From: JAQVEM01 sp964556165
GTDB taxonomy: Bacteria; Actinomycetota; Humimicrobiia; Humimicrobiales; Humimicrobiaceae
Length of the DNA stretch: 59,432 bases
Reading direction: 5' to 3'
Assembly (NCBI GenBank): GCA_964556165.1
Contig: CAZKVH010000008.1
Location: 1 to 59,432 of the forward strand
Each line of letters opens with the position of its first letter. The stretch's first letter is position 1. A model generated the notes under the pieces. That model saw nothing but the letters and a program-made list of their open reading frames with translations. It made no database searches and was not told the origin of the DNA. Shown piece by piece: positions 36,090 to 44,842 of this stretch. The position numbers were made by a program, and so were the translations under genes.

Positions 36090-36884
36090 TTAAGACAGGA
36101 GAGTGCGGTCATCTGCAAATTCTTTACCACTGACACTTTCAAAGCGTTCCAGGAGGTCCTCAACTGTAAGTTTTTGTTTTTCCTTCCCCCTGATATCAAG
36201 AATAATCTGGCCCTCATCCATCATCATCAACCTGTTACCATGATTAATCGCATCCCTCATGTTATGCGTCACCATTAAAGTAGTCAGGCCGCCTTCCCCG
36301 ATAATTCTATCTGTAAGTTCCAGCACCCTTTTCGCGGTCCTCGGGTCAAGCGCTGCTGCATGCTCATCCAGAAGAAGGAGCTTTGGTTCCTTAAGTGTTG
36401 CCATTAAAAGTGTTAATGCCTGCCTCTGACCTCCTGAGAGCAGACCAACCTTAGTGCTCAGACGGTTTTCAAGCCCCAGGCCTAATTTCTTTAAAAGTTC
36501 CTTATATAATTCGCGCTCCTTATTTGTAATACCCCACATAAGACCGCGGCGCTTCCCCCGTCGCTGTGCCAGCGCTAAATTTTCCTCAATTTCCATATCA
36601 GAAGCTGTGCCCATCATAGGGTCCTGAAATACACGCCCGAGTATTGCTGCACGTTTATGTTCACATAATCTGGTCATATTAATGCCGTCAACTATGATTG
36701 AGCCCCTGTCTGCAGAATATACACCTGCTATGCAGTTCAGAAGTGTAGACTTGCCTGAACCATTGCTCCCAATCATGGTAACAAAGTCACCCTTATCAAG
36801 AGAAAAACTTACATCATGCAGCGCTACCTTTTCATTAATAGTCCCGGCATTAAAAATTTTAGTCAATCTTTTGACTTTAAGCAT
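36090..36884 (-). CDS. ABC importer ATPase of a PF04392-type system
   Basis: A 264-residue ATPase: Walker A GSNGSGKST, Q-loop GRVFQDPMMGTA, signature LLSGGQRQALTLLMA and Walker B LLLLDEHAAALD. The DEHxAALD form, rather than DEPxxxLD, is typical of ATPases paired with PF04392 binding proteins. The ATG follows directly after the stop of the permease gene. It energises the importer formed with the two upstream genes. Confidence 0.88.
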   Translation of the reverse strand: MLKVKRLTKIFNAGTINEKVALHDVSFSLDKGDFVTMIGSNGSGKSTLLNCIAGVYSADRGSIIVDGINMTRLCEHKRAAILGRVFQDPMMGTASDMEIEENLALAQRRGKRRGLMWGITNKERELYKELLKKLGLGLENRLSTKVGLLSGGQRQALTLLMATLKEPKLLLLDEHAAALDPRTAKRVLELTDRIIGEGGLTTLMVTHNMRDAINHGNRLMMMDEGQIILDIRGKEKQKLTVEDLLERFESVSGKEFADDRTLLS

Positions 36885-37778
36885 CTACTTACCCCACTTC
36901 ATGGAATTTTTAATTGGTTTAAGATAAGAGCGCAGCACCGGAAGCGAAAGCGCTATCGCTACAGTAATCGCGGTAAAAAGCTTCAGATCATTGGCAGGCA
37001 TACCCAGTTTCAGGACCATTGCAATTATTACCCGGTATATAATAGCCCCGAATGCCAGGGACAATAACCTGCTGGCGAAGTGCCTTCTCCCAAAGAGCAC
37101 TTCGCCAATAATTACAGATGCCAGGCCAATTACAATCGAACCGATACCCATTTGGATATCGGCAAATCTCTGACTCTGTGCTATTAAAGAACCACCTACC
37201 GCTACAAGACCATTACTAATCATAAGCCCGATTATAATAGTGCTGTTTGTATTTATACCCTGTGCACGAACCATCTGGGGATTATTGCCGGTGGCCCTTA
37301 TTGCGCAACCAATTTCTGTACCAAAAAACCAGTATAAAATACCAACAAGACCTCCCACAAATATTATTCCCAGCACAATTACAGAGATTGTCTGGCTAAG
37401 ACCCATTTTTTCAAAAAACGTGTATACGGTATCAACCTGCAGAAGCGAGATATTTGCCCTTCCCATAATACGTAAGTTTATTGAATAAAGGGCAATCATA
37501 GTCAAAATACCGGAAAGCAGGGAAGGAATCTTTAATTTAGTATGCAGTAACCCTGTAATAAGACCTGCTCCAACACCACCTAAAAATGCAAGTAGAATCG
37601 CAAGATATGGGTTACCCCCTCTTGTAATCGTAATTGCAGCAATAGCCGCACCGGTTACAACACTTCCCTCTACCGTTAAGTCTGCTATAGCTAAAATACG
37701 ATAGGTAATATAAACACCTGTGGTAATAATTGCCCACAGCAAGCCCAGGGAAACTGCTGCTGTTAATATTTGCACCAT
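36885..37778 (-). CDS. ABC importer permease, branched-chain-type fold
   Basis: A 297-residue membrane protein with about eight to nine hydrophobic helices of the BPD_transp_2 (LivH-like) type, for example LRIMGRANISLLQVD and CAIRATGNNPQMVRAQGINT, the cytoplasmic coupling loop with its conserved GxNxxxxRAxGI pattern. The stop immediately precedes the ATPase start. It forms a transporter with the binding protein gene 75 bases upstream. Confidence 0.88.
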   Translation of the reverse strand: MVQILTAAVSLGLLWAIITTGVYITYRILAIADLTVEGSVVTGAAIAAITITRGGNPYLAILLAFLGGVGAGLITGLLHTKLKIPSLLSGILTMIALYSINLRIMGRANISLLQVDTVYTFFEKMGLSQTISVIVLGIIFVGGLVGILYWFFGTEIGCAIRATGNNPQMVRAQGINTNSTIIIGLMISNGLVAVGGSLIAQSQRFADIQMGIGSIVIGLASVIIGEVLFGRRHFASRLLSLAFGAIIYRVIIAMVLKLGMPANDLKLFTAITVAIALSLPVLRSYLKPIKNSMKWGK

Positions 37779-37853
37779 AATCTAAAACCAACTTATTTAT
37801 TTTTCCAAAATTCAAAAAGGGCTTGCGGTACCCGTTACTTCGTTAATCTTATT

Positions 37854-38822
37854 TTAGTATTCCATAACATACTCTGAAAGGTCTTCCGGAATCTCCAGAC
37901 CGATTGCTTCTGCCACAGCACCATTAATAGCGAAATCAAACCCATCAGCTGACTCAATAGGCATTGTAGCGGGCTCGGCTTCGCCCTTCAAAACCTTTAC
38001 AGCCATAAGACCTGTCTTATATCCAAGGTCATAGTAGTTGATACCCAGTGTTGCAAGACCGCCACCTTCAACCATTCCTGACTCACCACATATAACAGGA
38101 GTCTTTGACTCCACAGTAACACCGTTAACTATAGGCATGGAAGACGCTAAAACATTGTCCGTTGGAAGATAAAGTGCATCACATTCCTCAACAATAGATT
38201 GCGTAGCCTGCTGGACATCATTTGAATTAGTGACAGTTACTTCTGTGTAGGTAAGACCGAGTTCTTCTATTACCTCTTTGGCTATAGCTGCCTGGACAAT
38301 AGAATTATCTTCGCTGGATGTATAAATAACACCTACGGTCTCTGCATCAGGTACAAGCTTTACCAGCAATTCTATCTGTTCCTTTATAGGGTTCATATCA
38401 GTAGTCCCGCTCACATTACCTCCAGGTGCCTCATTGGATTTTACCAGTTTGGCTGCCTCATAATCTGTTATTGCTGTCCCTAAAATAGGAATTTCCGTAG
38501 TTTTTCCTGCTATTGACTGAGCTGCAGGAGTAGCTATTGCCAGGACAAGGTCCACTTTATTGCTTACGAAACGGTCGCTTATAGTTGACAGGTTACTCTG
38601 GTCAGCCTGAGCATTCTGAACATCAATTTCAATATTTTCTCCATCTACATAACCATTATCACTAAGAGCGTCAACAAAACCCTCCCTTGAAGAATCCAGT
38701 GCAACATGTTCAACATACTGGACAATTCCAATAGTTTTAACATCAGACTCACCCGAACATCCGGCAAGTGACATTACCAGGACCAGAGCCACCGCAAGTA
38801 CAAAAATTATTGTTTTTTTCAA
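37854..38822 (-). CDS. ABC importer substrate-binding lipoprotein, PF04392 family
   Basis: A 322-residue lipoprotein with signal peptide and lipobox SLAGC (Cys22). The body reads KTIGIVQYVEHVALDSSREGFVDAL, AQSIAGKTTEIPILGTAI, DYEAAKLV, VGVIYTSSEDNS and CDALYLPTDN, the pattern of the PF04392 (ABC_sub_bind, TrpX-like) family. Known relatives bind tryptophan or tyrosine in some Firmicutes, but the specificity here cannot be read from sequence. A TTG start is preceded by AAGGAGG seven to eight bases away. First gene of a three-gene importer operon. Confidence 0.88.
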   Translation of the reverse strand: MKKTIIFVLAVALVLVMSLAGCSGESDVKTIGIVQYVEHVALDSSREGFVDALSDNGYVDGENIEIDVQNAQADQSNLSTISDRFVSNKVDLVLAIATPAAQSIAGKTTEIPILGTAITDYEAAKLVKSNEAPGGNVSGTTDMNPIKEQIELLVKLVPDAETVGVIYTSSEDNSIVQAAIAKEVIEELGLTYTEVTVTNSNDVQQATQSIVEECDALYLPTDNVLASSMPIVNGVTVESKTPVICGESGMVEGGGLATLGINYYDLGYKTGLMAVKVLKGEAEPATMPIESADGFDFAINGAVAEAIGLEIPEDLSEYVMEY

Positions 38823-39136
38823 ATTAGTTCCTCCTTATTTTTTATTTTTTATTTAATTAATCTTTTTTAAAAAAATTCTTAAAAAAATCTAAAAAATGTA
38901 ACTAATAATAAATTTCCTATACTTATATAATAAATTTAAATTTTTTAATGGCTCAAGCCCGGTTCTCCCTGATATTTTGTGTATTATAACACAATATATA
39001 ATCTAAAAAAATTACATTATCTTTTTTTAAAAATACTATTAATTAACCTGACTGGCTGTAATTTGCACCTTAGCTGAATTTATTCTTAATATCCAGTCCT
39101 GAAGAAAAATTATGAGGAAAGAACTTTCAGGCTATC
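38823..39136. other. Intergenic region, no gene
   Basis: Gene-free, strongly AT-rich. On the minus strand it includes the tail of the AIRS-ThiN gene and the leader of the importer. An inverted repeat CCTGAA (39098-39103) and TTCAGG (39126-39131) with a 22-base loop could act as a weak terminator for the AIRS-ThiN gene. No TPP riboswitch was found. Confidence 0.45.
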
Positions 39137-40717
39137 TTATTTTTTTAACTCTGATGATATTCTTAAAACCACTTTAACCAGTTCATCAAGTGTTTCCCCG
39201 GGAACCAGTATAAGACGTTCAAGGTTAATGCGGTCAGGAATATCTATTACTTGAGGTACAGAATCTAAAACCGATAAAGTCCTGTCAAGATCCCTGTAAA
39301 AATCAGCATCAGTCTGCCTGAAATCAACAGGAACAGGCATACTTGCTATTCTGTAATTTAGCTTCCTGCAGATACTGCGAATTTTCTCATTACTATACAG
39401 GTTAACAATACAACGGACATCCGGAAAATGCTTACGTATTCCAAGAAGTACCCCTGCCATATATTTTGAGCAGCCCATTTCAGGCTCCCCGACGGATACT
39501 ACCTTTCCTTTAAAACGCAGTAGTCTGCCCGGAATCGCAGCAATTTCCTCTAACTTTCTGGCATCAGGAAGGGCATAAGCAATATTTGACCCAATTTCCG
39601 GTATAAGGTCTGCTTTTAAAGTTTTTTTCAGACTATCAACTGCCTTACTGAGTTCACTACATAGAATCTTTTCAGCATTGCTTCTACTGTCATCTTTAAG
39701 ATATAGAGCATCAAAAAAGACATCCCAGAACCTGTCAACTTCAGGAGGCAAAAGCGCTGTTTGCTTGCCGCTACTTTCTACCCAGTATGACCCTTCTTCT
39801 ACTGGCAGCACCTTTCCAATCAGAGCAGCTTCTATATCCGCTTTCTTAAATCCATTCAATAGCAATTCGGCTCTATCAGGAGGACAGGTCAGCAGAAGAG
39901 TTCCCTCGCTTATGACCTCATAAGGATTCAGGTTAAAGTATCCGCAAATCTCTTTTATATCCATCGGTAAAGGTACTTCCTTCCGCTCTATTCTCATACC
40001 AACTCTGGATGCTTTTGCAATCTCCCACAGGCCCCTGCATACTCCACCCTCGGTCGCATCATGCATGGCATGCACCCCACCAATTTCAGTAGCCAGCAAT
40101 GCGTCCTTTACAACACTGATTTCCTTTAACCTCTGGCTGGCGCGTTTAACAAGCTTCCTATCGATGCCGCTTTTTTGTATTCTTTCCCCCAGCTCGGATG
40201 CAAGGAGTGCAGCAGCCTCTATAGCCGCTCCTTTGGTTATTATGATTGAATCACCAATCTGTGCTCCTCCGGGAGTAATAAAATTTTTACCGGTCCCCCA
40301 GACAGTAATGCCCCCTATTGTGGGGATGTTAACCGCTCCGTAATAACCTGTATGTCCGCCAACAATAGCAATCCCCAGTTCCCTGGCATATAAATCAATG
40401 CTCCGGACAAGCCTTTCAATATAACTTTCTTCCGTCTCTGGAGGCAAAAGAAGAGAATAAGACATATATGCTGGAGAAACACCCATAACAGCCACGTCGC
40501 TGGCACCAATATGCACCGTAATCCATCCGAAATCCTCAGGTGACATTGTAGGACCCGGGAATATCGGGTCCTCTGCTATTACCATATAGTATTCGCCTAT
40601 TTTTATAACGGCTCCATCAACTCCCATCTTCGGGCCCACCACCACATCAGGATGCATTGCGCCTTTATTTGGTAATATTATCTTAGAAAATAAGTTATCA
40701 TTAATTTTTCCTATCAT
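39137..40717 (-). CDS. PurM/HypE-like kinase-fold protein fused to a ThiN domain
   Basis: A 526-residue two-part protein. Residues about 1-330 are an AIR-synthase-related (PurM/HypE/ThiL fold) unit: GPKMGVDGAVIKIG, VHIGASDVAVMGVSPAYMS, GIAIVGGHTGYYG and MHDATEGGVCRGLWEIA. Residues about 345-526 match ThiN, the thiamin-phosphate synthase of archaea and ThiD-N fusions: SNIAYALPDARKLEEIAAIPGR, GCSKYMAGVLLGIRKHFPDVRCIVNL with the usual spacing. AIR-synthase-fold proteins include ThiL (thiamin-phosphate kinase), so one protein might make and phosphorylate thiamin phosphate. GGAGAG precedes the ATG. Domain assignment is from pattern only, and the function is inferred. Confidence 0.75.
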   Translation of the reverse strand: MIGKINDNLFSKIILPNKGAMHPDVVVGPKMGVDGAVIKIGEYYMVIAEDPIFPGPTMSPEDFGWITVHIGASDVAVMGVSPAYMSYSLLLPPETEESYIERLVRSIDLYARELGIAIVGGHTGYYGAVNIPTIGGITVWGTGKNFITPGGAQIGDSIIITKGAAIEAAALLASELGERIQKSGIDRKLVKRASQRLKEISVVKDALLATEIGGVHAMHDATEGGVCRGLWEIAKASRVGMRIERKEVPLPMDIKEICGYFNLNPYEVISEGTLLLTCPPDRAELLLNGFKKADIEAALIGKVLPVEEGSYWVESSGKQTALLPPEVDRFWDVFFDALYLKDDSRSNAEKILCSELSKAVDSLKKTLKADLIPEIGSNIAYALPDARKLEEIAAIPGRLLRFKGKVVSVGEPEMGCSKYMAGVLLGIRKHFPDVRCIVNLYSNEKIRSICRKLNYRIASMPVPVDFRQTDADFYRDLDRTLSVLDSVPQVIDIPDRINLERLILVPGETLDELVKVVLRISSELKK

Positions 40718-41296
40718 AAATTTTCTCTCCGTAAATCAATATCTTTTTTGAGGGGTTTATTTTTATTTCTGATAAAGTTTTTTAGATGCTTTCCTAACAT
40801 AAACTCCATTTTTATTAAAATATAATATTTAAACCACAAATCATCAAGTAAATTAATTTTGCATTTAATAGTTATTTTCTTTTTAAATATATATTCTTTC
40901 AAATTAAACCACCGCAAATGCTATGAGTTTTTACAAATCGATATTGATTTATGTTTAATCAGATTTATCTCGTGACAGGCTATTCCAAAGCTTTTAAAAG
41001 ACTATCGTTTGTATATCATAAACCTTTAACAGGAATTCTTAATAATTAAAATGCTAGTTTTTAAGAAAAATAACCAAGGTATATTAATGAATGATTCAGG
41101 ATTAATTGAAATTATTATTTTTTTAAGCTAACATCTTTTTAAAAGCACTGTCATAATAATTAAAACAAAACTTAAAGCAAATTGATACCTTAGAAAAAGA
41201 AAACGATTTTCTAAATTTGTTTTAGTATTCAGGACTGGTTTGTATTAAAATAATTTCTTAGTACAATCAAATGAATATTTTATCTAAACAGTAAAA
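40718..41296. other. AT-rich divergent intergenic region
   Basis: The longest gene-free stretch. A 67-codon open frame (40714-40917) is lysine-rich and probably chance (see rejected). The rest is AT-rich with no recognisable RNA element; an imperfect inverted repeat AAATCGATATTGATTT lies at about 40936-40951. Promoters for the AIRS-ThiN gene (minus) and the GT-C gene (plus) must lie here, but I cannot place them reliably. Confidence 0.4.
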
Positions 41297-42586
41297 ATGA
41301 AGCTTTTTTTAAATAAACTTGGCAGGATAATAGTATCAGACGATATATTCGATAATAAGGTATATCTCAGGAGACTTTATAAATATTTTCTCTCTGGCCT
41401 TCTTGTCAGATTAGTTTTTCTACCATTTTTTTTCCAGAGAGATTTACTGTCAACCTACCAGAGAGCTGCAGAAACCATATCTACCGGCAATATAGGGTTT
41501 GACAACCTTCAATTTCTGACAAATATGATTCACACTTCCTATTTGCTGGTAACAAAGTTTATATTCTCTGCAGTAAATGATATATTCCCTGTCCTGCTCG
41601 AAAAAGACACCTGGATATCATGGCTAACCTTCAATAACAGCTACAATGTATTTACCATGCTGGCGCTTTTTAAAGCTCTCTACCTGATATTTGATATAGC
41701 CTGTGTATTTCTGATTTTGAGACTTGCATTTGATAATGAACCAGAAAATAAGCTAAGGGTTTTTAAATTATGGATATTCAATCCTGTATTAATATATGTT
41801 GTCTATATTTTCGCACGTCATGACATCATTGGAGTTTTTATCACGATGGTCGCACTATTGCTTGCAAAAAAGGACAGGAAATACTGGTCAATACTGGTTC
41901 TTGCTTTTGCCATAGCCCTGAGGTTTTTCCCTATAATGATTCTCCCTCTTTTTGTATTTTACCTGGCACGCACCAAAAAAGATTATATTATATTCTCTTC
42001 AATGGGTGTCTCTGCTGTACTGTCAGTTGAGTTCTTATCTTACTTCGGTTTTGGCAAGAGTGTTATAATCCCTCTGCTTAATACACAGCATTTTAACTAC
42101 ATACTGTCATCCAATCTAGAGCTTATAATACACGACCGCATTTTTATCTTTGTTGCAGTGTATGTGATCATAATCCTCAGCTATTTTCATGTAAGGAAGG
42201 CGGGTTTTGAAGTACTTTTAAATTACAGCGCTATAGTATATCTTGCTTATGTAAGTCTATGTTATTTCCACCCGCAGTATTTCCTCTGGGCAATACCTTT
42301 TCTTGTAATTATTTTTGCAAGAAACAGATTGATTATGTATTATCACTGGATTCAATTCGCTATGTTCCTGGTAATACTCATATACTGGGGTGATCTTGTT
42401 ACCAAGTTTGTTCTTGCTCCCATAGACCATAAGTATTTTGTATATATAACCGGAATTATACCTTTGATTGAAAGATTTTATGATTCCGCAAAGTTTGTAA
42501 ATATTTTTAGAAGCATTTTTACCGGTGTATCTCTCTGGATGATATACCTCATTTATAAAGATAGCAAAAATTTAATGGGCGATTGA
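41297..42586 (+). CDS. GT-C-like membrane glycosyltransferase or related protein
   Basis: A 429-residue polytopic membrane protein with about 10-11 hydrophobic helices. The layout (short cytosolic start, a first long loop with LLSTYQRAAETISTGNIG, then regular helices) and the segment FARHDIIGVF resemble GT-C fold mannosyltransferases (PIG-M/GT87 types) that use polyprenyl-phosphate sugars. I cannot assign a sugar or lipid. A lipoprotein gene follows after four bases, suggesting joint action in the envelope. Confidence 0.65.
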   Translation: MKLFLNKLGRIIVSDDIFDNKVYLRRLYKYFLSGLLVRLVFLPFFFQRDLLSTYQRAAETISTGNIGFDNLQFLTNMIHTSYLLVTKFIFSAVNDIFPVLLEKDTWISWLTFNNSYNVFTMLALFKALYLIFDIACVFLILRLAFDNEPENKLRVFKLWIFNPVLIYVVYIFARHDIIGVFITMVALLLAKKDRKYWSILVLAFAIALRFFPIMILPLFVFYLARTKKDYIIFSSMGVSAVLSVEFLSYFGFGKSVIIPLLNTQHFNYILSSNLELIIHDRIFIFVAVYVIIILSYFHVRKAGFEVLLNYSAIVYLAYVSLCYFHPQYFLWAIPFLVIIFARNRLIMYYHWIQFAMFLVILIYWGDLVTKFVLAPIDHKYFVYITGIIPLIERFYDSAKFVNIFRSIFTGVSLWMIYLIYKDSKNLMGD

Positions 42587-42590
42587 TCAA

Positions 42591-43322
42591 TTGATAACTG
42601 AGTTTAAAAAAATGTTAAATAGAAATTTTAAAATTAATAGAGTTTTAGCAGTAGCTTTGCTGGTAGCTATCATCGTAATTCTTACAGGATGCACAGGTAT
42701 TTTTTATGTTCCGGGTGCAAGCTATGGCTATTACATATGGGAGGAAGACGACAGTATATTTGTAGAATGGAGTGCTGACCGTAAAGAAACGGAATTTGAG
42801 GGTATAATTTCGACTGATGGAGAGATAACTTCACATACCCTGAAAGAGTGGGAACAGGATGAGGACGTCATAAAAGCCGGGGAAAATATAGTTAGTTTTT
42901 CATCTACCCTCGATGCCGAGGACTACTCGGACGGGTTTAGTTTTACCCTTAAAGATTACAGTTACCTTGAGTTTGATTTAAAAATGAATGACGGCTACGA
43001 CCTTTCACGTATAAATCTAGGAGGATTCCTTGAGAGCCCTGAGGAAGGCACCTTTAGAATAGAAAAAGACTATTTCGAGCAGATTGAAACAAAGCCCTGG
43101 TATCAGAGACGCCCGTTCTCAGAATTCTTTTATAAGTTATTTTCCAATAAATATTTTACTTTTTTATATCTCTTTATACTCGGGATAATTATCATAGAAA
43201 TTTTAAGAGTGACAGTTATTTCCAGGAAAAAGAAAAAAGCTCTATGGATAACACTTTCATATGTACTGCTGGTCGCAGTGGAGGTCCTTATCTATTTTAT
43301 CCTGAAATTTCTGGTCAGCTAA
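42591..43322 (+). CDS. Lipoprotein with two C-terminal membrane helices
   Basis: A 243-residue protein, from a TTG start at 42591 or possibly ATG at 42612. A basic leader and hydrophobic helix lead to lipobox ILTGC (Cys34). A soluble, acidic extracellular domain (about 40-175) has a beta-rich look. Two membrane helices close the protein (about 190-207 and 217-240) with a basic RKKKK loop between. I do not recognise the family. Coupling to the GT-C-like gene upstream (four-base gap) suggests an envelope role. Confidence 0.65.
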   Translation: MITEFKKMLNRNFKINRVLAVALLVAIIVILTGCTGIFYVPGASYGYYIWEEDDSIFVEWSADRKETEFEGIISTDGEITSHTLKEWEQDEDVIKAGENIVSFSSTLDAEDYSDGFSFTLKDYSYLEFDLKMNDGYDLSRINLGGFLESPEEGTFRIEKDYFEQIETKPWYQRRPFSEFFYKLFSNKYFTFLYLFILGIIIIEILRVTVISRKKKKALWITLSYVLLVAVEVLIYFILKFLVS

Positions 43323-43374
43323 ATGTGAGATTCTATCCATGCTGCATGGACTTAAGATCAAGCCGCATTATTAA

Positions 43375-44403
43375 TCAGAATTTGTGATGTTTCCCTGATC
43401 CTGTATTTTCTCTGTAAACCAGCTGGCCGCATGCCGCATTTATGTCATCTCCGAACCTGAAACGTTCAGTAACAGTTATTCCACCCTCTCTTATGATTTC
43501 TTTGAACCTTTTTATTCTTTCCCTGGTAGAAGGTTTTAGATTACTCTCTCTGCCATTATAAGGAATGAGATTCACAAAACATAGTATGCCTTTGAGCAGT
43601 TTAACAAGCTGTTCCGCCAGTACATCTGAGTCATTTAAATCTCTTAACATCACATACTCAAACATGACCCTGCGGCCCGTTTTCTTAATATATGACCTTA
43701 CCAGCCCAATAACTTCCTCTATTGGATACTTAAAATCTATGGGCATAATCTCCCGGCGAATTCTGTCATTGGGAGCATTGAGCGAAATTGCAAGATTAAC
43801 CTGCAGCTTTTCATCAGAAAGCTTTTTAAGTCCTGCAGGAATCCCGGCAGTGGACACGGAAATACGGCGGGCTCCGATATTAAATTTTTCAGCGTCATTA
43901 AAAATCCTTATTGCTTTAATAACATTGCCGTAATTTAAAAAAGGCTCCCCCATCCCCATAAAAACAATATTTGTTACTGATTTACCTGTCTTCTTTAAAT
44001 AATAAGAGAAAAAAAGCACCTGCTCTGCAATCTCATGGTAACTGAGATTTCTTATAAATCCTATTTTTCCTGTACTGCAAAATTTGCATCCCAGTGGACA
44101 GCCAATCTGTGAAGACACGCATACCGTGTTTCTTCCATCCATGTGCTGCATAAGAACCGACTCTATCTTTAATCCATCATTCAACTCTATTATAGCTTTT
44201 ATGGAATCACTCTTTAGAGATGTAAGCGAATCAAAATTGAAATTTACCGGAACCTCCTCTTCCAGTTTTTCCCTGAGAGAGACCGGTAAATTCGTGACAT
44301 TCCTCCAGCTGTCTACTAAATCCCGGTAAAGGGCCCTCTCAACCTGCCTCAGCCTATAAGAAGGCTCCCCGGCCAGTATTTCTTCAATCTTATATAATTC
44401 CAT
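43375..44403 (-). CDS. rlmN: 23S rRNA (adenine-2503-C2) methyltransferase RlmN
   Basis: A 342-residue radical SAM enzyme methylating A2503 of 23S rRNA (and A37 of some tRNAs). The cluster motif is CPLGCKFCSTGK. SSQIGC, NIVFMGMGEP, SVSTAGIPAG and LAISLNAPNDR follow, and a conserved Cys lies near the end in ACGQL. Length and order fit RlmN, rather than Cfr which lacks some of these. It converges on the lipoprotein gene and faces away from the gcv operon. Confidence 0.93.
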   Translation of the reverse strand: MELYKIEEILAGEPSYRLRQVERALYRDLVDSWRNVTNLPVSLREKLEEEVPVNFNFDSLTSLKSDSIKAIIELNDGLKIESVLMQHMDGRNTVCVSSQIGCPLGCKFCSTGKIGFIRNLSYHEIAEQVLFFSYYLKKTGKSVTNIVFMGMGEPFLNYGNVIKAIRIFNDAEKFNIGARRISVSTAGIPAGLKKLSDEKLQVNLAISLNAPNDRIRREIMPIDFKYPIEEVIGLVRSYIKKTGRRVMFEYVMLRDLNDSDVLAEQLVKLLKGILCFVNLIPYNGRESNLKPSTRERIKRFKEIIREGGITVTERFRFGDDINAACGQLVYRENTGSGKHHKF

Positions 44404-44622
44404 CTTTGTATCACTTCTAAATTAGTTGATAACAATTGTACTGCAGATTCCAGAAATCTCTTCTATCCCTGGAAATCGCTTCTGCCCTTCCCTGTAATTT
44501 CTTCCATACAAATATATCAGGATTTCTCCACCTGTATAACCACCTTATTTTATTACATTTTTGAAAAATTAGTTAACCCGATATAAAAAAATCCCACTAT
44601 AAATATTCACTGTATATTAAAT
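44404..44622. other. Divergent intergenic region without a gene
   Basis: Between rlmN (minus) and the gcv promoter (plus). No gene or RNA element is recognised before the promoter at 44623. It contains the upstream region of rlmN. Confidence 0.5.
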
Positions 44623-44651
44623 TTGAATTTCTTGCCTAAATTATTTATAAT
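44623..44651 (+). promoter_or_regulatory. Promoter of the gcv operon
   Basis: TTGAAT (44623-44628), a 17-base spacer, TATAAT (44646-44651). Transcription would start near 44658, a few bases before the glycine riboswitch. Confidence 0.75.
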
Positions 44652-44664
44652 TAAATTCTTTAAA

Positions 44665-44825
44665 CCTCAAGAGATGCCGGTTAAAAAAGTACTGGAATCT
44701 AAGAGTGGCAAAACTCTCAGGCAAAAAAGGATTTTGTTTTTTGCAATATTTCTGAGATATTTTTTTAGCAGGATTCCCGTGTGTTTTGAATCTCTCGGGT
44801 AAAAGGACAGGATGATATTTTATAG
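44665..44825 (+). ncRNA. Tandem glycine riboswitch
   Basis: Two aptamer-type cores are visible in the gcvT leader. The first ends with ACTCTCAGGCAAAAAAGGA (44712-44730) and is preceded by a GAGATGCCGG stem segment. The second ends with CTCTCGGGTAAAAGGACAG (44792-44810). These are the conserved 3' blocks of glycine aptamers, and a pair in front of gcvT-H-P is the known arrangement, turning the operon on when glycine is high. The 5' GCGCCGAAGG-type block is poorly conserved in both halves, so exact stem boundaries are approximate. Confidence 0.85.
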
Positions 44826-44842
44826 AGAAAATAGAAAGCAAA

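Noticed and set aside
38823..39136. Possible TPP riboswitch near the ThiN fusion
   Set aside because: No CTGAGA block or the 3' conserved TPP core was found on either strand.
40714..40917. A 67-codon minus-strand frame overlapping the AIRS-ThiN start by an ATGA-type overlap
   Set aside because: Lys/Ile-rich composition typical of translated AT-rich intergenic DNA, no ribosome site and no recognisable family. The overlap could be chance, so I leave it out.
43336..43350. Palindrome TCCATGC-T-GCATGGA between convergent genes
   Set aside because: A one-base centre is too small for a hairpin with full arms and no T run follows. Not called a terminator.
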